Positions 16,471-25,126 of a DNA stretch of 33,705 nt are shown in pieces; within the stretch, counting starts at the first letter, position 1, and each line of letters begins with the position of its first letter. The translations under genes were made by a program, and so were the position numbers. Origin of the DNA: Brevundimonas sp. (GTDB lineage Bacteria; Pseudomonadota; Alphaproteobacteria; Caulobacterales; Caulobacteraceae); contig NZ_JACESA010000024.1 in the NCBI RefSeq assembly GCF_013912065.1, forward strand, positions 1 through 33,705, written 5' to 3'. Under the pieces are notes generated by a model. That model was not told the origin of the DNA. It did no database searches and saw only the letters and a list, made by a program, of their open reading frames with translations.

Positions 16471-17307
16471 ATGGCCACGCGAACCGCAGATCCCGTCGTC
16501 TTCGTCCACGGCCTCTGGGTGACCGCCGCCTCATGGCTTCCGTTTTCGGAGCCTTGGCTGGAGGCGGGGTATGAGGTCCACACGCCGGAATGGCCTGTGA
16601 TCGACGGCCTGTCCGCCGCCGAGTTGCGCAATGACCCGCCCCTCGCTCTCGGGTCGCTGTCAATCGAGGCCGTCGTGGACCGGATGGCGGCCCATATCCG
16701 AACACTGGATAGGCCGCCGCTCCTCGTCGGCCATTCGTTCGGCGGCCTGTTCATCCAACTGCTGCTTGATCAGGGTCTCGGCCGCGCGGGGATCGCCCTG
16801 AACCCCGCGCCGATCGCCGGCGTGGTTCCTGGTCGTCTGACGCTCCGGGCGGCGGCGCCGGCGATCCTGCGGCCGCGCGGGTGGCGTCGGCCCTACGCCC
16901 TGTCGCGGAGGCTGTGGGCCGAGCGCTACGCCAACGCGGCGCCGCCAGCGCTGCAGGCAGAGACCTGGGGACGCTACGTCGTGCCGACCTCGGGTCGCAT
17001 TATTCATCAGGCCGCCTTCTGGCGCGGGACCGGCGTAGATCCGCGTCGTCGTCGTCAGCCTCTGCTGATCACCGCCGGCGATCGAGACCGGCTGGTGACG
17101 CCTTACTTGTCGCGCGCCGCGTTCCGACTTCAGCGTCGATCCTCGGCGAAGACCGACTTCATCGACTTTCCCGGTCGATCCCACCTCCTGATCGCCGAGC
17201 CCGGTTGGGAGGAGGTCGCCCAGGCCTGCATCGCCTGGGATGCCCCTCATCGATTCCTCCAGTCCGACGCCGATTTCCTCAAAGCCCCAGAAGGAGACTT
17301 CCTGTGA
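16471..17307 (+). CDS. Alpha/beta hydrolase B
   Basis: A 278-aa paralogue of the preceding protein. It has VFVHGLWVTAASW, nucleophile Ser89 in VGHSFGGLFIQLLL, an acidic residue in AGDRDRLVTP and the catalytic His in FPGRSHLLIAEPGWEE. The ends of both paralogues align closely (GRSHxxxxxxGWExVA). ATG 16471 follows GGGAGAACGGTC; the longer reading from 16381 would overlap the previous gene by 67 bases. The stop overlaps the GTG of the next gene (GTGA). Tandem paralogues may act on related substrates or on successive steps of one pathway. Confidence 0.87.
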   Translation: MATRTADPVVFVHGLWVTAASWLPFSEPWLEAGYEVHTPEWPVIDGLSAAELRNDPPLALGSLSIEAVVDRMAAHIRTLDRPPLLVGHSFGGLFIQLLLDQGLGRAGIALNPAPIAGVVPGRLTLRAAAPAILRPRGWRRPYALSRRLWAERYANAAPPALQAETWGRYVVPTSGRIIHQAAFWRGTGVDPRRRRQPLLITAGDRDRLVTPYLSRAAFRLQRRSSAKTDFIDFPGRSHLLIAEPGWEEVAQACIAWDAPHRFLQSDADFLKAPEGDFL

Positions 17308-17960
17308 CCCAAGCTTCCGTCAAAGCCGCGCGCTCTCTACTGACCCCGACCGATCACGCCCTGATCCTGATCGATCACCAGTCGCAGATGGCCTTCCCCC
17401 TGAATTCCATTGAGGTCGGCGCGCTGCGGGCCAATACCGCCACTATCGCCCGCGCGGCCGCTGCGTTCGCCGTCCCGACCATCCTGACGAGCGTCGCGGC
17501 TACAAGCTTTTCCGGTCCGGTCTTCCCCGAGATCCAGAAAGCCTTTCCCGGTGCGCCGATCATCGACCGCACCACAATGAACTGCTGGGAAGACGCGGCC
17601 GTGATCGCCGAGGTCAACCGCATCGACAAGGGGCGCATCGTTCTCGCCGGCCTGTGGACCTCGGTCTGTATCGCCGGGCCGGCCCTGTCCGCCGTCGAGC
17701 AGGGGTTCGAGGTCTATGTCATCGCCGATGCTTCGGGCGACGTCTCGCATGAGGCGCACGACCGGGCGATGCAGCGGATGATCCAGGCCGGCGTCCGTCC
17801 CCTGACGTCGCTGCAATACCTGCTCGAGCTGCAGCGCGACTGGGCGCGCGGCGAAACCTATGACGCCACCACGGGTATCGCCATCGACCACTCCGGCGCC
17901 TACGGCATCGGCCTTCTCTACGCCAAGGCGATGCTCGGCGAACACGCGCGGGAGGGCTGA
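17304..17960 (+). CDS. YcaC-type isochorismatase-fold cysteine hydrolase
   Basis: A 218-aa member of the isochorismatase-like superfamily. Asp24 lies in LILIDHQSQMAF, Arg89 in IIDRTTMNCWED and the nucleophile Cys122 in LAGLWTSVCIAGPALSA. Together with YVIADASGDVS and LLELQRDWAR this is the YcaC-like pattern, where Arg stands at the place of the Lys used by other superfamily members. Such enzymes are thought to hydrolyse C-N bonds, but physiological substrates are unknown. The GTG start overlaps the previous stop by four bases and follows AGAAGGAGA, an excellent ribosome site. It is very probably part of one operon with its neighbours. Confidence 0.9.
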   Translation: MTQASVKAARSLLTPTDHALILIDHQSQMAFPLNSIEVGALRANTATIARAAAAFAVPTILTSVAATSFSGPVFPEIQKAFPGAPIIDRTTMNCWEDAAVIAEVNRIDKGRIVLAGLWTSVCIAGPALSAVEQGFEVYVIADASGDVSHEAHDRAMQRMIQAGVRPLTSLQYLLELQRDWARGETYDATTGIAIDHSGAYGIGLLYAKAMLGEHAREG

Positions 17961-17961
17961 G

Positions 17962-18099
17962 ATGATCTTCTCGCCCAATCCGGAAGGCGAACTGCTGGCC
18001 GAGTTGCAGTCCCTCGAGGCTCTGCTGGACCAGGCGCTGGAAGACAGCTTCCCGGCAAGCGACCCGATCGCGCTGCTCCGTCAGGAGGAGGACCAGTGA
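17962..18099 (+). CDS. 45-aa DSFPASDP-type small protein
   Basis: The ATG lies one base after the isochorismatase-type stop, behind GGGAGGGCTGAG. The protein is acidic, with one helix (LLAELQSLEALLDQALE), the motif DSFPASDP and a short tail. The DSFPASDP end is recurrent in short uncharacterised proteobacterial proteins; this is from memory. The stop overlaps the GTG of the XapX gene (GTGA). Function is unknown. Confidence 0.65.
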   Translation: MIFSPNPEGELLAELQSLEALLDQALEDSFPASDPIALLRQEEDQ

Positions 18100-18293
18100 A
18101 GACCTATCTTATCTCTCTCGCCGTCGGCGTGCTGATCGGGGTCATCTATGGCCTGCTGAACGTGCGCTCGCCAGCGCCGCCCTATGTCGCCCTACTGGGC
18201 TTGCTGGGCATCCTGCTGGGTGAACAGGCGATCGCCGCCGTGAAGGTCCACGCCGCGCCGCCTGTGGTCGAGGCGTCTTCCAATGGCGACTGA
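18096..18293 (+). CDS. XapX-domain (DUF1427) membrane protein
   Basis: A 65-aa protein with two hydrophobic stretches, LISLAVGVLIGVIYGLL and VALLGLLGILLGEQAI, separated by NVRSPAPPY. This matches the XapX/DUF1427 family of tiny inner-membrane proteins, which often occur beside isochorismatase-like and amidohydrolase genes. Its role is not established. The GTG start overlaps the upstream stop by four bases and its end overlaps the amidohydrolase start by eleven. It could anchor or escort the cluster enzymes, but that is inference. Confidence 0.85.
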   Translation: MKTYLISLAVGVLIGVIYGLLNVRSPAPPYVALLGLLGILLGEQAIAAVKVHAAPPVVEASSNGD

Positions 18294-20238
18294 TCGCCGC
18301 TCGGTCATCGAAGGCCTGGGCCTCTCCGCTCTCGCGGCGGGTCTGGGCGGAGCTGGAAATCCCATGCAAACCTCGAATCCCGACCTGATCCTTCACGGCG
18401 GACGGTTCACGACGATGGACCGGTCCAACCCGAACGCGGACGCCGTCGCCGTCACCAGCGGCCGGTTCTCTGCGGTCGGCTCGGCGCGGGACATCATCCC
18501 TACGGCCGGAGCGAACACCCGCCTTATCGATCTCAAGGGCCGTCGCGTCGTGCCGGGTCTGATCGACAGCCACACCCACGTCATCCGAGGCGGGCTGAAC
18601 TACAATATGGAGCTGCGCTGGGACGGGGTTCCAACCCTGGCGGACGCCATGGCGATGCTGCAACGCCAGGCCCGCAGCACGCCGCCGCCGCAGTGGGTTC
18701 GGGTTGTCGGCGGCTTCACACGCCACCAGTTCGCCGAGAAGCGCCTGCCGACCCTGGACGAGATCAATGCGGCGGCGCCCGACACCCCGGTCTTCATCCT
18801 GCACCTGTACGACCGCGCCCTGCTGAACGCCGCCGCCCTGCGCGCCGTGGGCTATACGAAGGACACTCCCGATCCCGTCGGGGGCCAGATCGTGCGCGAC
18901 ACGAACGGCGAACCCACCGGGATGCTGGTCGCCAAGCCCAACGCCATGATCCTGTATTCGACGTTGGCGCGGGGCCCGAAACTGCCCCCCGAGATCCAGC
19001 TCAACTCCACCCGCCACTTCATGCGCGAGCTGAACCGGCTGGGCGTGACCAGCGTCATCGACGCGGGCGGCGGTTTCCAGAACTATCCCGACGACTACGC
19101 CGTCATCGAGAAGCTGCACGAGGACGGCCAACTGACCGTTCGTCTCGCCTACAACCTGTTCACCCAGAAGCCGCGCGAGGAACTGTCGGACTTCCAGTCC
19201 TGGAGCCGACAGGTCACCCCCGGACAGGGCGACGACCTCTATCGCCACAACGGCGCGGGCGAGATGCTGGTTTATTCCGCCGCAGACTTCGAGGATTTCC
19301 GTGAACCCCGCCCCGAGATGCCGGCGAACATGGAGACGGACCTCGAACCCGTCATCCGCCTGCTGGTCGAACAGCGCTGGCCCTGGCGGTTGCACGCCAC
19401 CTATGACGAGACCATCGACCGGGCGCTGGACGTCTATGAAAAGGTCAACGCCGACGTCCCCTTCGACGGCATCCACTGGTTCTTCGATCACTGCGAGACC
19501 ATCAGCGAGCGCAACATCGACCGGATCGCCGCGCTCGGCGGCGGCATCGCCGTCCAGCACCGCATGGCCTATCAGGGCGAGGATTTCGTCGAGCGCTACG
19601 GCGCAACGGCCGCCGAGACCACGCCTCCGGTTTCGCGCATGCTGGCGGCGGGCGTGCCTGTCGGCGCCGGCACCGACGCCACCCGGGTCGCCTCATATAA
19701 TCCTTGGGTCTCGCTGAGCTGGCTCGTCACCGGCAAGACCGTCGGCGGTCTGGCCCTCTATCCCTCCCGCCAGCGGCAGGATCGGGAAACGGCGCTGCGT
19801 TTGTGGACCGAGGCCAACACCTGGTTCTCCAACGAAGAGGGCAAGAAGGGCCGGATAGAGGTCGGCCAGCTCGCCGACCTGATCGCACTCGACCGCGACT
19901 ATTTCTCGGTCGCCGAGAGCGAGATTTCCAGCATCGAAAGTGATCTGACCTTGCTGGGCGGCGAGGTCGTCTGGGGCGCCGGCGACTACGCATCCCTGGC
20001 TCCAGCCATCCCGCCTGCAGCCCCCGACTGGGCCCCGATGCGAACCTTCGGCGGCTATCACACGACGAAGGTTCAGGAACGGACCGGCTTCTTCGCCCGC
20101 GTGGCCTCGGCCTGCGGCTGTGAAGCAGCTTGTGGCGTTCACGGCCACGACCATGCCGCCGCCTATTCATCCCCATCCCCCGCTTCCGACAGCCGCGCCT
20201 TCTGGGGCGCGATGGGCTGCGGCTGCTGGGCCGTTTGA
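18283..20238 (+). CDS. YtcJ-type metal-dependent amidohydrolase with Cys/His-rich tail
   Basis: A 651-aa amidohydrolase-superfamily protein. Metal ligands His97 and His99 lie in PGLIDSHTHVIRGG, later ligands are probably in LHATYDE and WFFDHCE, and the Asp is in GAGTDATRVASYNPW. The N-terminus (DRRSVIEGLGLSALAAGL) resembles a twin-arginine signal; if unused, ATG 18364 is an alternative start. The C-terminal extension is unusual: ACGCEAACGVHGHDH, then GCGCWAV at the very end, with five Cys and several His able to bind metal. The start overlaps xapX by eleven bases and the next gene follows 18 bp later. Substrate unknown; YtcJ-like proteins hydrolyse amides or N-acyl compounds. Confidence 0.9.
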   Translation: MATDRRSVIEGLGLSALAAGLGGAGNPMQTSNPDLILHGGRFTTMDRSNPNADAVAVTSGRFSAVGSARDIIPTAGANTRLIDLKGRRVVPGLIDSHTHVIRGGLNYNMELRWDGVPTLADAMAMLQRQARSTPPPQWVRVVGGFTRHQFAEKRLPTLDEINAAAPDTPVFILHLYDRALLNAAALRAVGYTKDTPDPVGGQIVRDTNGEPTGMLVAKPNAMILYSTLARGPKLPPEIQLNSTRHFMRELNRLGVTSVIDAGGGFQNYPDDYAVIEKLHEDGQLTVRLAYNLFTQKPREELSDFQSWSRQVTPGQGDDLYRHNGAGEMLVYSAADFEDFREPRPEMPANMETDLEPVIRLLVEQRWPWRLHATYDETIDRALDVYEKVNADVPFDGIHWFFDHCETISERNIDRIAALGGGIAVQHRMAYQGEDFVERYGATAAETTPPVSRMLAAGVPVGAGTDATRVASYNPWVSLSWLVTGKTVGGLALYPSRQRQDRETALRLWTEANTWFSNEEGKKGRIEVGQLADLIALDRDYFSVAESEISSIESDLTLLGGEVVWGAGDYASLAPAIPPAAPDWAPMRTFGGYHTTKVQERTGFFARVASACGCEAACGVHGHDHAAAYSSPSPASDSRAFWGAMGCGCWAV

Positions 20239-20256
20239 ACGAAAGGACCTCTTCCC

Positions 20257-21198
20257 ATGACCCGCCCGTCGTCTCGCCTGTCCACCCTGTTTCTCGCCGT
20301 GCTCGCCGCCGGCGCCTTCTTCATGGCGACCGCTCCCATCGCGGCAGCTCAGACCCGCTCCGGATCGTGCCGAACCGTCTGCGTGGAGACCCGTTTCGTC
20401 GAGACGGGCGGCGTCCGTTACGCATACCGCGTCATTGGCGACGCCGACGGACCGCCCCTGGTCATGATGAACCGGTTCCGGGGCGTCATGGACGAGTGGG
20501 ACCCCGCCTTCGTCGACCGTCTGGCGGACAGCAGAACCGTCATCCTGTTCGACAACGCCGGCGTGGCCCGGAGTTCGGGCACGCCGTCCCCGCGTCTGGC
20601 AGGCTGGGCGGACAACACGGCCGCCTTTGTGGCCGCCCTGGGATATAAAAAGGTCGATGTCTTCGGTTTCTCGCTCGGCGGCCTCATGGCCCAGGAGCTT
20701 GCCTATCGCCACCCCAGCCTTGTGCGTCGATTGATCATCGCCGGCAGCGGCGCCGGATACGTCGAAGGGTACAATGTTCGACCAGAGGCGATCGCTGTCG
20801 CCACAAAGCCGGTGAATGTGGAAGAAGACTTCCTCTACCTATTCTTCCGTAACACGCCGACGAGCCAGGCCGCCGGCCGCGCCCATCTCGCTCGCCTCCG
20901 CCAGCGCCAGGACGCCTTCGCCTCTCTCGTCAGCGCGGACGCCTGGAGGGCGATGCTTTCGGCCGCGTCCGATGTCGGCACGCCCGAGACATCGTTGCTC
21001 AATCGGGCGCCGGATCTGAAAATCCCGGTCCTGGTCGCCAACGGCGTGGAAGATGTGATGATCCCGACCTATCAGTCCTTCGCCCTGGCCCAGGCCCTGC
21101 CGAACGCCACCCTGATCGTCTATCCCGACTCCGGCCACGCCTTCATGTTCCAGTTTCCGGAAGCCTTCGCCGCTGAGGTCAATCGGTTCCTGGAATAG
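20257..21198 (+). CDS. Secreted alpha/beta hydrolase C
   Basis: A 313-aa protein with a Sec-type signal peptide (LFLAVLAAGAFFMATAPIAAA, cleavage near residue 31). Two Cys follow shortly (GSCRTVCVE), perhaps a disulphide. The hydrolase core has YAYRVIGDADGPPLVMMN, nucleophile Ser139 in VFGFSLGGLMAQELAYRHP, Asp in NGVEDVMIP and His294 in DSGHAFMFQFPE. The first oxyanion loop reads MMNRFRG where most have HGxP/G. ATG follows GAAAGGACCTC. It is the last gene of the cluster and the only alpha/beta hydrolase in it clearly predicted to leave the cytoplasm, so it may process the substrate before uptake. Confidence 0.88.
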   Translation: MTRPSSRLSTLFLAVLAAGAFFMATAPIAAAQTRSGSCRTVCVETRFVETGGVRYAYRVIGDADGPPLVMMNRFRGVMDEWDPAFVDRLADSRTVILFDNAGVARSSGTPSPRLAGWADNTAAFVAALGYKKVDVFGFSLGGLMAQELAYRHPSLVRRLIIAGSGAGYVEGYNVRPEAIAVATKPVNVEEDFLYLFFRNTPTSQAAGRAHLARLRQRQDAFASLVSADAWRAMLSAASDVGTPETSLLNRAPDLKIPVLVANGVEDVMIPTYQSFALAQALPNATLIVYPDSGHAFMFQFPEAFAAEVNRFLE

Positions 21199-21259
21199 CG
21201 TTCGGGAAACGGACCCAGGCCGAAACGCGGTTTGGAGCTTGCCCTCTAAGGTCGCACCG

Positions 21260-22558
21260 TCACGTTCCGACGTCCCGGGCGGGCGCCCGCGACAGCTGGG
21301 GCAAGACGATGAAGACCATGCCGGCCGCGATTGTCAGGCAGAGGGCTGGAAAGAGCATCGGCAGGATGTCGCTGCCGGTCGCCTGTTTGATCGCGGGCAC
21401 GACGGTCTGGGCTACGAAGCCGCCGAGGTTGCCGATCGAGTTTATCGCGGCGATCCCGGCGGCCGCGCCCGCGCCGCGCAGGAAGGTCGGCGGCAGACTC
21501 CAGAACACGGGCTGAGCCGCGAAGATGGCCGGGGCGGCGACGCACAGCAGGGCGAACTTGGCGACTGCGCCCGGAACAACGACGCTGAGGACCAGGCAGG
21601 CCGCCCCCACCAGGGCGGGGCCGGCGATATGCCAGGCGCTGTGGCCGACGCGGGCGGCATGACGCGGCAGCCACCACAGGGCCAGGCCGACCAGGATCCA
21701 CGGGATGACGTTCAACATGCCATTGACCGTGTTCGAAACGCCAAAACCCTTGACCACGGTCGGCAGCCAATAGCTGAGACCATAGGCGGCCAGCGGAAAG
21801 CCGACATACATCAGGGCCAGTAGCAGCACCCTGCGGTCCAGTATGGCGCGCCACGCCGAGGCGTGGCCGGCGTCGGGGCTTGCGTCCGCTTCGTCTTGCA
21901 GGGCGGTGTCGATCCAGGCCTTCTGTTCGGGCGTCAGCCAGGGCGCTGCGGCCGGACCGTTCGGCAGACGCCAAAGCACATAGGGCGCCAGGAGCACGGC
22001 CGGGGCGCCGGTGGCGATGAAGACCCACTGCCACCCCGCCAGGCCGAAAAGGCCGTCCATATCCAGCAGAGCGCCCCCGATCAGGGCGCCGACCGCATTG
22101 GCCACCGCGCTGGCGATCATGAAGGCGCCGATCATTCGCCCACGATGCGCCTGAGGATACCAAAGGGTCAGCACATAGAGGACGCCCGGGAAGAACCCGG
22201 CCTCCGCCACGCCGAGCAGGAAACGCAGCGCGTAGAACATCGCCGGGCTGTTGGTGAAGCCCAGTCCGATGGTGATCAGACCCCAGGTGGCCATGATGCG
22301 GGTGAACCAGACGCGTGCGCCGACCCTGGCCAGCACCAGATTGGCCGGCGCTTCGAACAGGAAATAGCCGATGAAGAACAGGCCGGCGCCCAGGCCATAG
22401 ACCGCCTCGCTCATACCCAGGGCGTCGGCCATCTGGAGCTTGGCGTAGGAAACGTTCTGCCGGTCGATGTAGGCGATCAGATACATCAGGCAGAACAGCG
22501 GCATCAGCCGGCCCGTAATCCGTCGCAACGTCGACTGGCCCATGGACTGGGTCGTCAT
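21260..22558 (-). CDS. MFS transporter, anion:cation symporter (ACS) type
   Basis: A 432-aa twelve-helix transporter of the inner membrane. It shows YLIAYIDRQNVSYAKLQM in helix 1, GYFLFEAPANLVLARVGARVW with the conserved motif between helices 2 and 3, and GVAEAGFFPGVLYVLTLWYP. This pattern is typical of the ACS family that imports organic acids such as tartrate, phthalate or hexuronates. ATG 22558 is preferred over a TTG ten codons upstream because GGGGGGAACAG precedes it. It is convergent with the hydrolase cluster and divergent from the beta-glucosidase gene; it could import the cluster substrate or a sugar acid. Confidence 0.9.
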   Translation of the reverse strand: MTTQSMGQSTLRRITGRLMPLFCLMYLIAYIDRQNVSYAKLQMADALGMSEAVYGLGAGLFFIGYFLFEAPANLVLARVGARVWFTRIMATWGLITIGLGFTNSPAMFYALRFLLGVAEAGFFPGVLYVLTLWYPQAHRGRMIGAFMIASAVANAVGALIGGALLDMDGLFGLAGWQWVFIATGAPAVLLAPYVLWRLPNGPAAAPWLTPEQKAWIDTALQDEADASPDAGHASAWRAILDRRVLLLALMYVGFPLAAYGLSYWLPTVVKGFGVSNTVNGMLNVIPWILVGLALWWLPRHAARVGHSAWHIAGPALVGAACLVLSVVVPGAVAKFALLCVAAPAIFAAQPVFWSLPPTFLRGAGAAAGIAAINSIGNLGGFVAQTVVPAIKQATGSDILPMLFPALCLTIAAGMVFIVLPQLSRAPARDVGT

Positions 22559-22677
22559 TCTGTTCCCCCCGCCGTCGTCTTCGGCCAAGCCTGCTGTAAC
22601 GGTGCGGGCTTTGCGACGGTCAAACCATGGCTTAGGGGTAATCGACCCTCGTTGAGAACGCTATCAGAGATTTCGCC

Positions 22678-25038
22678 ATGGTTCTGAAACGGCTCTGTCT
22701 CGCCCTGGCCGCCGGCCTGCTGGGGCTGTCGCTATCGACGGCGGGCGCCGCGACCGCCCAGACGGTTGACGCGCCGTCCCAGCGCGTGCGTGATCTGCTG
22801 GGTCGGATGACACTGGAAGAGAAGATCGGTCAGCTGAACCAGGTGCCTGGCGGGCGGCAACGGGCGCTGAACTCTCGCCTGGACGCGGCGGCCCTCGAGC
22901 GGGTGCGGCGTGGCGAGATCGGCTCGTTTCTGCACGTCGCCGGCGCGGCCCAGATCCGCGATCTGCAACGCCTGGCGGTCGAGGAGTCGCGGCTGGGGGT
23001 GCCGCTTCTGTTCGGCATGGACGTGGTCCACGGCTACAAGACCCTGTTCCCCGTGCCCCTGGCCCTGGCGGCGAGCTGGGATCCGGAACTGGTTCAGCAG
23101 ACGGCGCATGTGGCGGCGATGGAAGCGACGGCCGCCGGTCTGAACTGGACCTTCTCGCCGATGGTCGATATCGCGCGCGACGCCCGCTGGGGCCGGGTGG
23201 TCGAGGGGGCGGGCGAAGACCCCTATCTCGGCTCGATTCTGGCGACCGCCCAGGTGCGCGGTTATCAGGGACAGTCGCTCGCCGACGCCGGTTCGATCCT
23301 GGCCACGGCCAAGCATTTCGTCGGCTATGGCGCCGCCCAGGGCGGACGCGATTACGACAGCGCCGACATCTCAGACCGTACCTTGCACGAGGTCTATCTG
23401 CCGCCTTTTTATGCGGCGGCGCAGGCCGGGGCGGGGTCGATGATGACCGCCTTCAACGACATCGCCGGCGTTCCCCTGACGGCCCATCCGGCGCTGGTGC
23501 GGGAGCTGTTGCGCGGCCAGTGGGGTTATGACGGCCTGATCGTCAGCGACTGGAACGCCATCCCCGAACTGCTCAACCACGCGGTCGCCGGCACGCCGCA
23601 GGAGGCCGGCGCCCTGGCCCTGCGCGGCGGGGTCGACATGGACATGGCGGGCAACCTGTATTCCGCTCAGTTGAAAGGGGCCGTGGAGGCCGACCCGAGT
23701 CTGCTGCCGCTTCTGGACGAGTCGGTCGTGGCGGTGCTGACGGCCAAGGAGAGGCTGGGCCTGTTCGACGATCCCTATGGCCGCACGGATCCCGCCCGCG
23801 AGGCTGAGGCCATGTTGACGCCTGAGCACCGCGCACTCGCCCGCGAGGCGGCCCGCCGGTCCATCGTGCTGCTGAAAAACGACGGCGACCTGCTGCCGCT
23901 CGCCGCCTCCGCCCGTCGCATCGCCGTGATCGGCGCCCTGGCCGAAGACGCCAATTCGTCGCTCGGCAGCTGGCGCGCCCAGGGCAAGGTCGAGGATGTC
24001 CGGCCGCTGATCCCCGCCCTGCGTGAAGCCATGCCTCAGGCCCGCTTCACCTATGCCCAGGGTTACCGCTCGGAGGCGGCCCCCACGATCGCGGTCACCG
24101 CCGCAGGGGAGGGCGCCCAGAGTGTGCGTGAAACCTCCGACGCCGAGGCGCTGGCGGAGGCGGTCGACGCGGCGAGGGCGGCCGACCTCGTCCTGCTGGT
24201 CGTCGGCGAGCATTTCGACCGGTCAGGCGAAGCCCGAAGCTATACTGACATCGGCCTCAGCCCCGCGCAGAATGCACTGGCTGCGGCCGTGCTGGATACG
24301 GGCAAGCCTGTCGTCGTCATTCTGATGAACGGCCGACCGCTGGCCATCCCCGAACTGGCGCGACGGGCCCCGGCGATATTGGAGACCTGGTTCCTGGGCG
24401 TGGAGTCGGGTCCGGCGATCGCCGACATCCTGACCGGCCGTGTCTCGCCCGGCGGCCGCCTGCCGATCGTCTTCCCGCGCGCCAGCGGCGCGGCGCCGGT
24501 CACCTATGCTCACCTCCCGACGGGACGGCCCGCCGCCGAGGATCTGACGCGCGACACCGCCCGGTACCGCGACCAGCCGATCACGCCTCTGTTCGCCTTC
24601 GGCCACGGCCTGAGCTACGGCCGCTTCGAATACGGCGATCTGGATTTCAGCCAAACCAAGATCGACGCGGGCGGACAGGTCGAGGTCAGCGTCGTGGTGC
24701 GCAACACCTCGGCCCTCGCCGCCGACGAGGTGATCCAGCTCTATGTCCGCGACCCGGTCGCCGCCGTCTCCCGGCCGGTGCAGGAACTGCGCGGTTTCCG
24801 CCGGGTCGCCTTCGCGCCGGGTGAAGCCAAGCGTGTCCGCTTCACGCTAACCCCGGCCCAGGTCGCCTTCTGGGAAGCCGACGGCTGGCGTATTCAGCCT
24901 GGGGCGATAGAGGTGATGGTCGGAGCGTCGTCCGCCGATATCCGGGCGCGAGGCGTGTTCACCATCACCACCGAAGGCATGAGCACCATCCCCGCGGCAG
25001 CTATCCCCACGCCTTCGGCCGAGGAGCCTGTTTCCTGA
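22678..25038 (+). CDS. bglX: Periplasmic beta-glucosidase, glycoside hydrolase family 3
   Basis: A 786-aa enzyme with a signal peptide (residues about 1-29, ending near ATAQT). The GH3 N-terminal barrel contains LFGMDVVHGYKTLFP, KHFVGYGAAQGGRDYDSAD and the nucleophile Asp291 in GYDGLIVSDWNAI. The second domain has VLLKNDGDLLPL, LVVGEHFDRSGEA and NGRPLAI. A fibronectin III-like C-terminal domain ends the protein (VVRNTSALAADEVIQLYV). Length and order match BglX, which removes terminal beta-linked glucose from oligosaccharides. It starts 119 bp from the divergent MFS gene, with no strong ribosome site. Confidence 0.95.
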   Translation: MVLKRLCLALAAGLLGLSLSTAGAATAQTVDAPSQRVRDLLGRMTLEEKIGQLNQVPGGRQRALNSRLDAAALERVRRGEIGSFLHVAGAAQIRDLQRLAVEESRLGVPLLFGMDVVHGYKTLFPVPLALAASWDPELVQQTAHVAAMEATAAGLNWTFSPMVDIARDARWGRVVEGAGEDPYLGSILATAQVRGYQGQSLADAGSILATAKHFVGYGAAQGGRDYDSADISDRTLHEVYLPPFYAAAQAGAGSMMTAFNDIAGVPLTAHPALVRELLRGQWGYDGLIVSDWNAIPELLNHAVAGTPQEAGALALRGGVDMDMAGNLYSAQLKGAVEADPSLLPLLDESVVAVLTAKERLGLFDDPYGRTDPAREAEAMLTPEHRALAREAARRSIVLLKNDGDLLPLAASARRIAVIGALAEDANSSLGSWRAQGKVEDVRPLIPALREAMPQARFTYAQGYRSEAAPTIAVTAAGEGAQSVRETSDAEALAEAVDAARAADLVLLVVGEHFDRSGEARSYTDIGLSPAQNALAAAVLDTGKPVVVILMNGRPLAIPELARRAPAILETWFLGVESGPAIADILTGRVSPGGRLPIVFPRASGAAPVTYAHLPTGRPAAEDLTRDTARYRDQPITPLFAFGHGLSYGRFEYGDLDFSQTKIDAGGQVEVSVVVRNTSALAADEVIQLYVRDPVAAVSRPVQELRGFRRVAFAPGEAKRVRFTLTPAQVAFWEADGWRIQPGAIEVMVGASSADIRARGVFTITTEGMSTIPAAAIPTPSAEEPVS

Positions 25039-25126
25039 ACCCGTCATGTTCACACGCACAGGCCAATTTTCTATTGCCAGGGGTCAATTCCACTGGCTCG
25101 ACGCCCTGCGCTGAACGACTCCGGAT

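Noticed and set aside
18142-19560. 472-aa minus-strand frame over the amidohydrolase
   Set aside because: Antisense shadow of a gene with clear metal-binding motifs; no recognisable family.
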